Shown in pieces: positions 1 through 9,583 of a stretch of 64,000 nt of DNA. Position 1 is the stretch's first letter, and each line of letters opens with the position of its first letter. Source of the DNA: Spirochaetales bacterium (GTDB lineage Bacteria; Spirochaetota; Spirochaetia; Treponematales; Treponemataceae); NCBI GenBank assembly GCA_029098225.1, contig JAQXNX010000014.1:124001-188000 (forward strand). The letters run 5' to 3'. The notes beneath the pieces were generated by a model, which had not been told where the DNA came from, searched no databases, and saw nothing but the letters and a program-made list of their open reading frames with translations. The translations under genes were made by a program, and so were the position numbers.

Positions 1-742
1 GCATTGGAAGAATACCAGGAACTATAGGTATTCTAAAATCTGCATAAATTAAAAGCGGACTGAAAACCTGATAGCCTATGATTCCTCCTAAATCTACACC
101 GGCATATCTGATATAATCTTCATAATTGAATGATGAGTATTTTTCCATTTCAGAAAAATCAATTATTGTATAAACATCAAATTTGCTTGAAAGATTTAGT
201 GAAATAGTTCCGTCTTCTGAATTAACATATGAAAATTTAGAATCTCCGCTTGTTGCACTGGCAATAGGAATAAATACTCCAGGTGTAACTCTGAATTTTA
301 TTTTTCCGGTTTTTAATCCAAAAGAAAACTGACTGTAAGCAAAAGCATCAAAAATGGCATCACAAGAAATATCAAGTGTCTCACCAATTTCGTTTCCATA
401 GCCGATAAATTTAAATAAATCTTTAGATATATTTAATTTTCCATAAATATCAGTTCCATCTTCAAAGCCTACAAAAACGTCTCCAAAACGGAAATTCAAC
501 TGAACATTAGGATTAGCATATAGTGCAAAATCAAGTCCTTTTTCTGGAATTGTATCAGCAATTTTTTTAAGGTCTATAACCAGATCCTTTTTAAAAATAT
601 CTGTTGCAGAGAAAGTATTATTAGAAAAACCAAAAGGCGCTTCTACGCGAAGTTCAACATAACGTTCATCAAAAAAGCTTTTTGCGAAAATAGAATTAGC
701 AAGTACCATGAAGGCTAAAGATAAAAATATAAGTTTTTTCAT
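1..742 (-). CDS. Secreted barrel-like envelope protein, 3' end cut by window edge
   Basis: The ORF track misses this gene because it runs off the left edge. Translated from 742 it begins MKKLIFLSLAFMVLANSIFA, a clear signal peptide. The rest alternates hydrophobic and polar residues and is rich in Phe, Tyr and Gly, which suggests beta strands of an outer-membrane or periplasmic protein. GGAGG lies 6 nt before the ATG at 742; a second ATG at 745 is only 3 nt from it and is less likely. The stop of the upstream lipoprotein gene and this start share one base (TGATG), so the two are translationally coupled. I do not recognise the family. About 247 residues are visible and the C-terminus is missing. 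Confidence 0.75.
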   Translation of the reverse strand, partial: MKKLIFLSLAFMVLANSIFAKSFFDERYVELRVEAPFGFSNNTFSATDIFKKDLVIDLKKIADTIPEKGLDFALYANPNVQLNFRFGDVFVGFEDGTDIYGKLNISKDLFKFIGYGNEIGETLDISCDAIFDAFAYSQFSFGLKTGKIKFRVTPGVFIPIASATSGDSKFSYVNSEDGTISLNLSSKFDVYTIIDFSEMEKYSSFNYEDYIRYAGVDLGGIIGYQVFSPLLIYADFRIPIVPGILPM

Positions 743-3030
743 CATTGACCTCCAAAAAGCTTAATAGTTCCGTTTGTTTTAACGGCAGCCTGAACATTCA
801 TAGCAAATGAAAGATCGGCAGAAATTCCAAACTGTCCCTGAGGAATTACCATTTCTATTTTTGGTTTTAGCGGATAGGTTGTTAGTAATAATGTTGGATT
901 GACAGAAATCTGTCCTCCAGAAAGATACAAGGTTTCTGTTGAAAAATTGATACCTTGAGTTTCTCCGTTTACAGTTTGTTCATCACCATCAAGATCAATT
1001 GTTACTGCAAGATTGTTCTGCGAAACAAATGGAAGCCTTGAAGGTTTATATATTACAGTTGCAGCTTCTATAGCATTTAGATATTCTTCCATATCGCTTA
1101 CAGAGGTTGCTTCGCTTCTATCAAAAAGATCTTCCTTGTCATCCATTTCTATCATTTTTAGTACATCAACATTTATGTCGTTTTCTACACTTAATGATAA
1201 AGGAAGTACTATGTATGCATAAATAGAAATTGAAGTTCTTGTACTGGAAATGCTGTCTAATTCTGCTTTTGTTATAGTTAATCCAGAGCCGGAAGAACCT
1301 AAAGAAGTTGTAATGTCATAATGCAGACAAAGACACGAGCCGGAATTATCCATAACTGCATTTATTACAGTTGCCAAATCTGAAGTTGTAGTTGAAGGTA
1401 CATTGTCTAAATTTGTTGTTACAGCACCATTTGAGTTTTTGCTGAGAACCGGTAATGCGTGTGATTCAAGATCGGCGGGACCAGAACTTGTGCCTACAAT
1501 ATAAGTTTGATTAGAAGGAGAAGCTCCGGAACTGTTTCCTCTATAAGCATAAATTGTGGCATTCATTGAAATATCATTTAATGAACTAATCTGCTGGCTT
1601 GGAAGCTGGCAGTACAGGTAGAATGGAAGTTCTGTAAAACTAACCTGCGAGCCAAGATGAGTTATATTTAATTTATCGCCAAATTCATCAAGCATTCCGC
1701 CTATATCAAGATTGTTTAATACAATATTATCACTTAGAGAGGAACCTGAACCTAAAGCAGAATCTTTTATGGTAACAGAAGACCAGTTAATAACAGGCTC
1801 TATATTTACTCCAACATGGTAAGTTGTTCCTGGTACAAGCTTTTGTGCTGTAAGATAGGTTGGATGTGAGCTTGAAGCTCCGGGAAGAGATAAAGTTCCT
1901 GTAAAATCAACTCTTTTATTTGTGTTGGAAATTGTTTCAGTATGCTCTGAAGAAGACAATAGAGAAATATTTCCTGAATTACCACCAGCTAACATATCTG
2001 CACTTGAACTGCTTAAACCAAGAAATGATGAAGAAGCAGATAGAGTAATTTTATTTGCGTTTGGACTGCCTGTAACTTCAGGAAGGTTATTTACATAAGA
2101 GCCTCTTATGCCGGTTCCGGAAGCAAATGTAATTTCATCAATAGAATTTACCATTTCGTCAGACAAATCAAAATTTGCAGATAAGTTAGGATTAAAGTTG
2201 TCTCCTAAATCTACAGTGACTGTTTCAAATTGTGTAATTTCTGATCTTGCGGTTACAGCAGGAGGATTATTTAAATTTGTAGTTTTAGAAATGTCTGCAG
2301 AAATAGTTGCAGTTAAAGTAAGCTGGTTTGAGCTTACATTTTCGCCTGCAAGATCTATTGTTGTAGAAGTTGCATTTGGAGAATCCGATACAGAAATTCC
2401 TCCTGTCTGAGAAACAGAAACGCTGGATATCTGTACATTTTCCCAGCCGTCCGGCTCTGTTATAGAAACTAAAATTGATCCTGTTCCAATTACACATTCT
2501 TTAATTGAAGGATCAATAGATGGTGTGTATGTAGTATTAAAGCTTACACTTATGCTTCGAGTTTCTGTGTCGCCCATAAGCTGCTGTGCAGCAATTGCGG
2601 CAGAAAGGTTTGGAACTACAGCAGCCTGAGTTACATTAAAGCCTATAGAAGGCACTCTTATATCCTGAGAAAATGAAGCACCCTGAATTGCTGTATCAAT
2701 TGTTGAATTTTCGAAAATTCTGGAAAAATCAAGTTCAATTTCCTGAAGTTTTGCTTCTATAAGGAATTTTTTTAATCCTGCGGTTGAACTTGAATCGTTA
2801 GCAGGTAAGTAATCATATACGTTATAACCATCAGGGGTATTGTTACCAAGAAGTTCATTTAAATTGATTTTGTCAGAAAAATCGATACTCTTTTCCCCGA
2901 TGGAAGCACGATATGTTGCATCTGTCTTTACTGAAACACTCTCTGGAATTTCAAGATCGGTAAGGTTGAAACATGAATTAAATAAGAGAAGTGGTAGGAC
3001 TGCAAGAGCGCAATAAATGCATTTTTTCAT
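742..3030 (-). CDS. Large lipoprotein of unknown function
   Basis: The protein has about 762 residues. The N-terminus MKKCIYCALAVLPLLLFNSC is a lipoprotein signal with the lipobox ending at Cys, so it should be lipidated and anchored in the envelope. The ORF track begins four codons earlier at a TTG; the ATG at 3030 follows GGAGG at a good distance and is the better start. The body is Ser, Thr and Asn rich with many short hydrophobic strands, which suggests a beta-rich surface protein. No catalytic motif is seen. It forms a two-gene unit with the downstream secreted protein, so the two probably work together in the envelope. Family unknown. Confidence 0.8.
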   Translation of the reverse strand: MKKCIYCALAVLPLLLFNSCFNLTDLEIPESVSVKTDATYRASIGEKSIDFSDKINLNELLGNNTPDGYNVYDYLPANDSSSTAGLKKFLIEAKLQEIELDFSRIFENSTIDTAIQGASFSQDIRVPSIGFNVTQAAVVPNLSAAIAAQQLMGDTETRSISVSFNTTYTPSIDPSIKECVIGTGSILVSITEPDGWENVQISSVSVSQTGGISVSDSPNATSTTIDLAGENVSSNQLTLTATISADISKTTNLNNPPAVTARSEITQFETVTVDLGDNFNPNLSANFDLSDEMVNSIDEITFASGTGIRGSYVNNLPEVTGSPNANKITLSASSSFLGLSSSSADMLAGGNSGNISLLSSSEHTETISNTNKRVDFTGTLSLPGASSSHPTYLTAQKLVPGTTYHVGVNIEPVINWSSVTIKDSALGSGSSLSDNIVLNNLDIGGMLDEFGDKLNITHLGSQVSFTELPFYLYCQLPSQQISSLNDISMNATIYAYRGNSSGASPSNQTYIVGTSSGPADLESHALPVLSKNSNGAVTTNLDNVPSTTTSDLATVINAVMDNSGSCLCLHYDITTSLGSSGSGLTITKAELDSISSTRTSISIYAYIVLPLSLSVENDINVDVLKMIEMDDKEDLFDRSEATSVSDMEEYLNAIEAATVIYKPSRLPFVSQNNLAVTIDLDGDEQTVNGETQGINFSTETLYLSGGQISVNPTLLLTTYPLKPKIEMVIPQGQFGISADLSFAMNVQAAVKTNGTIKLFGGQ

Positions 3031-3214
3031 AAAAGCCTCCAACTTATATTATCGGCAGAAAACTCTTTCTGCCTGCAAAAACTTTATGAATTATCCCCAC
3101 TTTAACTAGGTATTTTACATTATTTGATTTAAAAAAGCAAATTTGAGGAAGGTTACAAAATAATATCTTTATAGTAAAATAAAAAAGAAAATTTTAAAAA
3201 TTTAAGGAAGTCTA

Positions 3215-6043
3215 ATGTTAAAACGTTCTATTTTTCTTACAGCATTTTTAATAATTTTATTATTTAATGGTTATGCAGAAACCGGAATTATTGTGGATGT
3301 TACTGCAACAAGTGAGCTTGATAAAGCCAGTGGAAAATATTCAGCAAAAAATGTATCAAATTCTACCTGGCAATCCTGGGTTGAAGGAAGTAGTGGAGAC
3401 GGAAGCGGAGAAAGTATTTCTTTTACTTTAAAAGAACCAACCAGAATTGAATTTTTATGTATAAAAAATGGATTTGGAAATCTTTTGTATTACTGGGCAA
3501 ATAATCGTCCTAAAGATATTATTCTTATTTTTGATGATGATGAAAATTCAGCAAAAAAATTTACACTTGATGATACACCTCTTGCTCAATACATTAACCT
3601 TTATAACTTAGACGGGCTTTATTCAAAGGTTACACTCAAAATTGAAAGCGTTTATAAAGGTTCAGATCCTGCAAATGACTGTGCAATTGATGAAATTGCT
3701 GTAAACGCAGGAATTGCAAGACGCGAAGTTTATGGCGGTTTTTACGATAGCGAAGAACTTCTTTATGTTTATGATCCGGAAATCCAGAGGATGTTAAAAG
3801 CTCTTTACACCCTTGATGTTGGAGAAAAAAATGTTCGTGTAAGTAAAGAAGGTTTTGTTCAGGTTAAGACGCAAGACTGGGAAACTGGAAATTCCTATTG
3901 GACTCAGCCTGCGGGAGCTTTTTCCGGAACCTTGTATAAAAATTTCTGGCCTGGAACCGGTGGCGGGCATCATTACAGTGAATTTAAAATTTTTCTGAAT
4001 CCTAACGGTGCTCATTATCTTTTTATCTGGAATGAAGAATTTTATGGAAGCTTTGAGCTTTATCCGAATAATCTAAAGATTTATTGCTGGAACTCCACAA
4101 ACTGGATAGAACAGACAGCATTAAAGCATGAAGCTTCGCTTAACGAACTTTTTAATACACTTTCATTTATTGAAAAACGTGATTTGTTTTATGATTTTTA
4201 TACAACAGAAGATGATGATTCTTGTGTAAAAATTATTGCGAATCCAAATGATCCGAACTTCTGTCTGCCGGTTCCATTTGAATTTGAATACGATTCAGAA
4301 AAAGGAATTTTTCTTCCGTATAAAGATAATGTTCGTATAGAACTTGCGTTTGGAAGTGTAGAAAATCTTAAAGCATTAGGAGACTGGAAATCAGAATACA
4401 AAGATGCTGCTGCTGATAATTATTATGATTCACCAATTCAGATTTTTGCTTATCCTGCTTTTTATAACCGTGATGAAAAAATTATTAAATTCCTTTCAGA
4501 TAACGGATATAAGGTTACAGATGAATCAACAAATGCCAGCAACGGTTATAATAATATTTTTTCCGTACTGGAAGCATGGCAGGCCGGAAAGAATTCTAAT
4601 GAAGTAAGAACTGCATTAATTCAGGCAGGGGCTTCATATACTCCAGAAATGCTTGTTAATGCATTTAAAAAAGAAAAAATTGAAGAATTAGCAGAATTAT
4701 TACCTCTGGTAAAAAAAGAAGAAAGAAAAATAATTCTTTCAGAAATAATCAGGTATTATAATCAGGCAAAAGATAATTCAAAAGAAGAAAAAGCACTTGC
4801 TTACATAAAATCAGTTTTTATTTTGCTTCAGAAAAATGGCGTAAATATTTTTGATACTTATTACCATTCTGGAATGAAAAAAAATATTACGCTTATGGAT
4901 GATGTCTTTGATAATGAGACAGATATTATTCCGTTAGTAACGCTTCTTAAAGAATTTGGAATTTCTATTCCGCAGAATCTTGAAACCTGGTCTTATAAAG
5001 GAGGCTCTACTACACCGGTTGCTATTGCTGCAGAAATGTATTACAGAACCTGTGTTCCAAAGGAATATGAAAAAGATTATAGCCCGAAAGAAATTGTTCA
5101 AAAAGCTAAGCAGAAAGAAAAGGTAAAAGAGCTGTTCGATTTTCTTTTAAATAACGGAGCTGATATTAATGCGGTAAATAAAAAAGGGAATACTGTAATT
5201 CATGAATGCTGCTACGATGATTCAGATTATGCTGATGTTGAGACAATCAGTTATTTAATAAAGAAAGGGGCGGATGTAAATATTAAAAATAAAGATGGAA
5301 AAACTCCGATTGCATTAATTCTTGAGGAGGCAGATGATTTTCCTGTTATGGATAAAATTGTTCAAATCTTTCTAGAAGCCGGAGCGGATTTGAATCTTGC
5401 AGATAATAATTCTAATACACCTCTTGCAGCTTTTATAAATCGGAATTTTGATTATTATACTGAATATCGTAAGACATCTAATTCAAAACTTTTAGTAGTT
5501 GAGCAGCTTCTCGCATATGGAGCAAAGCCCGACTGTTTAATTGAAGATTCGTATGGTGCCAGAATTTATGCCATTCAATATGTCGCAAAGAGAAGACAAA
5601 TAGAGCTTTGTTCGCTTCTTTTAAAATATGGTGCCGATGTTAATGCATCTGTAATCCTGGATACATATAAAGGTAAAAGAGAATCTCTTCCTGCTTTGTA
5701 TCAGATAACAAAAGAACTGTCTGACTGGTTTAATACAAACGGAGACCCGGAAAATATTACCCGTTATGGTGATATAAATTCAATGTATTTTGAACTTATT
5801 AAATTCCTTGTAGAAAATGGGGCAGATTGTTCCAGAGTTATAGAAAAATCATATGAATCTGATTCTGAAGTTTCTCTTATTTTATTTCTTACTCCAAATA
5901 GAACTATTCATGATTCGGAAATTGGAAAAGAACTTATGAATTTATTCTTATCAAAGGGAGCTGCCACAAATCTTACAGAAAAGCAGCTAAAAAAAGCTGG
6001 ATTCCAAAAAGATGAGATAAAAAAGATTCTTAGCGCAAAATAA
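3215..6043 (+). CDS. Secreted protein with NADase-type glycan-binding-like domain and ankyrin repeats
   Basis: The protein has 942 residues and an N-terminal signal peptide (cleavage near GYAETG). Residues about 28–165 resemble the discoidin-like NADase-type glycan-binding domain (TWQSWVEG, ISFTLKEPTRIEFL, NNRPKDI). The middle, about 170–430, is not recognised. Residues about 635–830 hold ankyrin repeats (LLNNGADINAVNKKGNTVIH, LIKKGADVNIKNKDGKTPIA, LLKYGADVNAS). TAAGGAAG precedes the ATG. It diverges from the 742–3030 lipoprotein and likely has its own promoter. Such architectures occur in host- or glycan-associated spirochaetes; the exact ligand cannot be told. The domain calls are by eye. 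Confidence 0.8.
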   Translation: MLKRSIFLTAFLIILLFNGYAETGIIVDVTATSELDKASGKYSAKNVSNSTWQSWVEGSSGDGSGESISFTLKEPTRIEFLCIKNGFGNLLYYWANNRPKDIILIFDDDENSAKKFTLDDTPLAQYINLYNLDGLYSKVTLKIESVYKGSDPANDCAIDEIAVNAGIARREVYGGFYDSEELLYVYDPEIQRMLKALYTLDVGEKNVRVSKEGFVQVKTQDWETGNSYWTQPAGAFSGTLYKNFWPGTGGGHHYSEFKIFLNPNGAHYLFIWNEEFYGSFELYPNNLKIYCWNSTNWIEQTALKHEASLNELFNTLSFIEKRDLFYDFYTTEDDDSCVKIIANPNDPNFCLPVPFEFEYDSEKGIFLPYKDNVRIELAFGSVENLKALGDWKSEYKDAAADNYYDSPIQIFAYPAFYNRDEKIIKFLSDNGYKVTDESTNASNGYNNIFSVLEAWQAGKNSNEVRTALIQAGASYTPEMLVNAFKKEKIEELAELLPLVKKEERKIILSEIIRYYNQAKDNSKEEKALAYIKSVFILLQKNGVNIFDTYYHSGMKKNITLMDDVFDNETDIIPLVTLLKEFGISIPQNLETWSYKGGSTTPVAIAAEMYYRTCVPKEYEKDYSPKEIVQKAKQKEKVKELFDFLLNNGADINAVNKKGNTVIHECCYDDSDYADVETISYLIKKGADVNIKNKDGKTPIALILEEADDFPVMDKIVQIFLEAGADLNLADNNSNTPLAAFINRNFDYYTEYRKTSNSKLLVVEQLLAYGAKPDCLIEDSYGARIYAIQYVAKRRQIELCSLLLKYGADVNASVILDTYKGKRESLPALYQITKELSDWFNTNGDPENITRYGDINSMYFELIKFLVENGADCSRVIEKSYESDSEVSLILFLTPNRTIHDSEIGKELMNLFLSKGAATNLTEKQLKKAGFQKDEIKKILSAK

Positions 6044-6062
6044 TTTCTGGATAAAAAAAATA

Positions 6063-6101
6063 AAGGCAGACAAAATTACATAAGTAATATTTGCCTGCCT
6101 T
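6063..6101. terminator. Bidirectional hairpin between convergent genes
   Basis: AAGGCAG pairs with CTGCCTT around an inner, less perfect TTAC/GTAA stem. It sits between the stop of the ankyrin gene (+) and the stop of tex (-), so it likely ends both transcripts. Confidence 0.6.
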
Positions 6102-6114
6102 AACTCGACGCATT

Positions 6115-8532
6115 TTATTTTTTCAGTAATGCAGCAAATGGATTATAAGTCATTCCGTCGTCACTGCCAGAGTTGTAGCTGTTATTGCTGCGGTGATCAT
6201 TATCGCGGCGGAAATTATCGCGGTCGCGGGAAGCCTGAGCGTTTCCGGCACCACCTTTTTTTACAACAACTACGCGGCGGCCATTACCAGAAGCACCGGC
6301 TCCGTCACGAGGGCTGTCGCGGCGAGCTGTACTCTTCTGTCCTGTTCCGGCACGGCTTGCTGCATCACTCTTAAGCGAAAGGGCAATACGGCGGCGGTCA
6401 CGGTCCAGTTCAATAATTGTAAATTCGTGAACATCACCTACTTTTACAACGTCCATTGGGTTTTCTACGAAGCTGTCTGAAAGCTCACTAAGGTGAACCA
6501 AGCCTGTTTCGTGGAGTCCGATATCAACAAAGGCACCAAAATCTACTACATTCTTGATTTTTCCGGTTACCTTCATGCCTTCCTTGAGGTCTTCAAACTG
6601 CAAAACGCCCTTCTGCATGATTGGAGCAGGATAGCCGTCGCGAGGGTCGCGGTTTGGCTTCTGAAGCTCGTCTACAATGTCGCGGACGGTTGTTTCACCG
6701 ATGTTATATTTTTCTGCAAGTTTTTTGATTAAATCTGCAGGAACCTTTTCTTTATTCTGAATATATGGAAGAACTTCGCGGGCTGCGTCGTAGTTTTCAG
6801 GGTGAACCCAGGTGTTGTCCAGCGGGTCAGAGCTTTCTGCAATCTTAAGGAAGCCTGCACACTGCTCAAAGGCTTTTGGACCAAGGCCCGGAACATTTTT
6901 AAGGTCTTCGCGGCTCTTAATTTTGCCGTTCTGGTCGCGATAGGCAACAATTTTCTTTGCTGTAGAAGCGTTGATACCAGAAACATACTTCAAAAGTGAG
7001 TATGATGCAGTATTAAGGTTTACACCAACATTGTTTACAACCGAGCCAACAACTTCATCAAGCTGTTCAGCAAGCTTTTTCTGATTTACATCGTGCTGAT
7101 AAAGGCCTACACCAATTGCCTTAGGGTCAATTTTTACGAGTTCTGAAAGCGGGTCTTGAAGGCGGCGCCCCATAGAGATGGCACCACGGATTGTAAGGTC
7201 CAGATCCGGGAATTCTTCGCGGGCAATGTCACTTGCCGAGTAAACAGAAGCACCTGATTCATCAACCACGGTGTAAACAACATCATTATAGTTATCGCTG
7301 ATAACCTTGCTGACGATTGCCTGAACTTCCTGTGAGCCGGTACCGTTACCAACTGCAACAACCTGAATATCATACTTGTCGATGGCATCATTAATCATTT
7401 TGTAAGAGCCTTCCGGGTCTGTAACCTGAAAGAACTTGAAATATCCAAGATATTTACCAGTTTCATCGAGGGCGGCACACTTTGTACCTGTACGAATACC
7501 AGGGTCAACACCAAGCACGCGACTTCCCTTAATTGGCTGGGTCATCAAAAGGTTTTTGAGGTTTTCGCTGAAGATTCCGATTCCGTGAACATCAGCTTCA
7601 TCAGCTTCGTCACTGCGGATTTCGCGGACAACGGCTGGCGACAAGAGACGAACCACGCCGTCTTCAATAGCATCTTTATGATAGTTATTGTGAATGTCTG
7701 CACGGCGCTGAAGATCTGCAATAGCTGCATCTACATCAACATCAATAGTAACTTCCAGGGCACCTTCGCGCTCGCCGCGGTTAATGGCGAGAATGCGGTG
7801 AGGTTTTACCTCGTTCAAAGGCTCGCTGAAATCCCAGTACATTTTGTAGGTAGATGTGTTCTCGGCAACTGCGGCATCCTGGCCTTCAGGAACAATACCC
7901 TTTGTTTTGATTGTACCGGTTCTCATATAAAGATCGTGAACAGCTTCGCGGTTAGAAGTTTCCTGGCTAACGCGCTCTGCAATAATGTCTTTTGCACCGG
8001 CAAGGGCGTCCAGAGCAGTTTCAACGTTGAGCGCACTGTCTTCATTATCAGTTTTAATAAACTTTTCAGCTTCCTTCTCGCAGGCAGCATCATCATTATC
8101 AGCTAAAATAAAATCAGCCAGAGGCTCAAGGCCTTTTTCTGCGGCAAGCATACCGCGGGTCTTCTTCTTTTTCTTGAAGGGAGCCCAAAGATCTTCGAGG
8201 GCAGTCATTGTAGTAGCAGACATAACCGCGTTGTACAAAGTCTCTGTAAGTTTTCCCTGAGCAAAAATACCTTTTACAATTTCAAGGCGGCGGTCTTCAA
8301 GGTTATGATATGATTTATAGAGGTGGTCACAGTCACGAACCTGAACCTCATCAAGATTGTCATGCTTTTCCTTGCGGTAACGGCTGATGAATGGGATTGT
8401 ACATCCTTCTTCAACCAGGCTGATAACAGCACTCACCTGCTGCACGCGGATATTCAATTCTTCCGCGATTTTTTTCATAATTTCCACTTCATTAACTGAA
8501 AGTGCGTCGATAGTTTCTTGTGTAAATTCCAT
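6115..8532 (-). CDS. tex: Tex-family RNA-binding transcription accessory protein
   Basis: The protein has 805 residues, slightly longer than the roughly 720–775 usual for Tex/YhgF. Domains in order are the N-terminal Tex domain (IPFISRYRKE near residue 50), the YqgF/RuvC-like domain (VLGVDPGIRTGTKCA near 340), a helix-hairpin-helix (LKNVPGLGPKAFEQ near 545), and an S1 RNA-binding domain (GMKVTGKIKNVVDFGAFVDI near 660–725). The C-terminal 80 residues are a basic, Gly/Arg/Asn/Ser-rich disordered tail, probably extra RNA-binding capacity. Tex binds nucleic acid through S1 and affects transcription; its precise role is not settled. A TAAAAT box lies 9 nt before the ATG and there is no Shine-Dalgarno, so the mRNA may be nearly leaderless. 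Confidence 0.95.
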   Translation of the reverse strand: MEFTQETIDALSVNEVEIMKKIAEELNIRVQQVSAVISLVEEGCTIPFISRYRKEKHDNLDEVQVRDCDHLYKSYHNLEDRRLEIVKGIFAQGKLTETLYNAVMSATTMTALEDLWAPFKKKKKTRGMLAAEKGLEPLADFILADNDDAACEKEAEKFIKTDNEDSALNVETALDALAGAKDIIAERVSQETSNREAVHDLYMRTGTIKTKGIVPEGQDAAVAENTSTYKMYWDFSEPLNEVKPHRILAINRGEREGALEVTIDVDVDAAIADLQRRADIHNNYHKDAIEDGVVRLLSPAVVREIRSDEADEADVHGIGIFSENLKNLLMTQPIKGSRVLGVDPGIRTGTKCAALDETGKYLGYFKFFQVTDPEGSYKMINDAIDKYDIQVVAVGNGTGSQEVQAIVSKVISDNYNDVVYTVVDESGASVYSASDIAREEFPDLDLTIRGAISMGRRLQDPLSELVKIDPKAIGVGLYQHDVNQKKLAEQLDEVVGSVVNNVGVNLNTASYSLLKYVSGINASTAKKIVAYRDQNGKIKSREDLKNVPGLGPKAFEQCAGFLKIAESSDPLDNTWVHPENYDAAREVLPYIQNKEKVPADLIKKLAEKYNIGETTVRDIVDELQKPNRDPRDGYPAPIMQKGVLQFEDLKEGMKVTGKIKNVVDFGAFVDIGLHETGLVHLSELSDSFVENPMDVVKVGDVHEFTIIELDRDRRRIALSLKSDAASRAGTGQKSTARRDSPRDGAGASGNGRRVVVVKKGGAGNAQASRDRDNFRRDNDHRSNNSYNSGSDDGMTYNPFAALLKK

Positions 8533-8643
8533 AGTGGGAGTATTTTAGTGGAAAGTAAGAAGTTTGGGAATAGAAAAAAACACTTGATAACGGAAATCAG
8601 CTTTTAATATATAGAGTGAGTTATTATTTTATTTTGATATGTA

Positions 8644-9528
8644 TTATTTATCTTCCGGAATTTCCTGAAGCTCACCAATATCATAATTATCTCCAACCCT
8701 GTTATAAACCTGATCAAGAAGATTTTTAAGGTTAGAAGCCATAAGCTTGTAAAGGTTAGGAACAAGAAGCTGTTTTACTCTTTGATCCAGACCATTAGCT
8801 CCGTTAGATGAAACAAAAGCAAAAATCAAAAGTCGAAAACCACTGATTGGTCTGTCCATAATAAGAACAGCATCTGAACGGAACATAAAGCCTCTGATAT
8901 TAAAATGGAAGTCAGTAATTTTTTCATAAAGTTTAACAGGCATATTTGCTTCTTGAGAAACAAGAGAAAAATGTGAAAGACTTATATCCTGTAAAGTTCC
9001 ATTATAAAGGTTTCCCTGATAGGTACATGAGAATGTGCAGGAACTGGTACATAATGCGCGGATAGTTTTTCGTCTTCCCTGAGCCTGATTTGCATATAAT
9101 AATTTTTCAATTATTTCGAAATTCTGCTTTTTCTGATACTCCAGTTGAACGCATCCACAGTTCAGGCCAAGTTCAAAAAGATATTTCTGTTCAATTTTAG
9201 CTTTGTCTTCCTTAGACTGGCGTTTAGTATATAAAACACCAAGAGAAGTTCTGTTATCGTAACTGTTGCAAATATTTTTTATAAAATCAGGCCATTGAAT
9301 ATTCGGGAGATTATAATCGATATTAAAGAAAATAATAACATCATGGAAAAGAGATATTATTATATCAATCTTTTTTGAGATATTTAATCGTTTGTCGTAT
9401 TCAATATAGTAGCATTCATAACCGAGAGAGAAAAAGTCTTCCAGATAAATTTCTGGTATCAGTGTTGTATCTGGTACAATAAAGAAGGTTTTTCTTCCTG
9501 TTACAATTTCTTTTGTAGAAACACCCAC
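8644..9528 (-). CDS. PilZ-like domain protein with degenerate c-di-GMP motifs
   Basis: The protein has 294 residues and starts at GTG, five bases after AGAGG. Residues 1–150 look like a response-regulator-like fold without clear phosphorylation residues (IDIIISLFHDVIIFFNIDY). From about 150 a PilZ-like barrel begins: GRRKTIRALC resembles the RxxxR loop, and LQDISLSHFSLV resembles the D/NxSxxG strand, but the final Gly is replaced by His/Phe. Canonical PilZ domains bind c-di-GMP and often steer motility in spirochaetes; whether this one binds is doubtful. It stands alone between tex and the symporter. Confidence 0.6.
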   Translation of the reverse strand: MGVSTKEIVTGRKTFFIVPDTTLIPEIYLEDFFSLGYECYYIEYDKRLNISKKIDIIISLFHDVIIFFNIDYNLPNIQWPDFIKNICNSYDNRTSLGVLYTKRQSKEDKAKIEQKYLFELGLNCGCVQLEYQKKQNFEIIEKLLYANQAQGRRKTIRALCTSSCTFSCTYQGNLYNGTLQDISLSHFSLVSQEANMPVKLYEKITDFHFNIRGFMFRSDAVLIMDRPISGFRLLIFAFVSSNGANGLDQRVKQLLVPNLYKLMASNLKNLLDQVYNRVGDNYDIGELQEIPEDK

Positions 9529-9583
9529 AATTACCTCTTTGCATGTATTTTAACACAGAAAGAATCAAAACAAAAGCGAAATT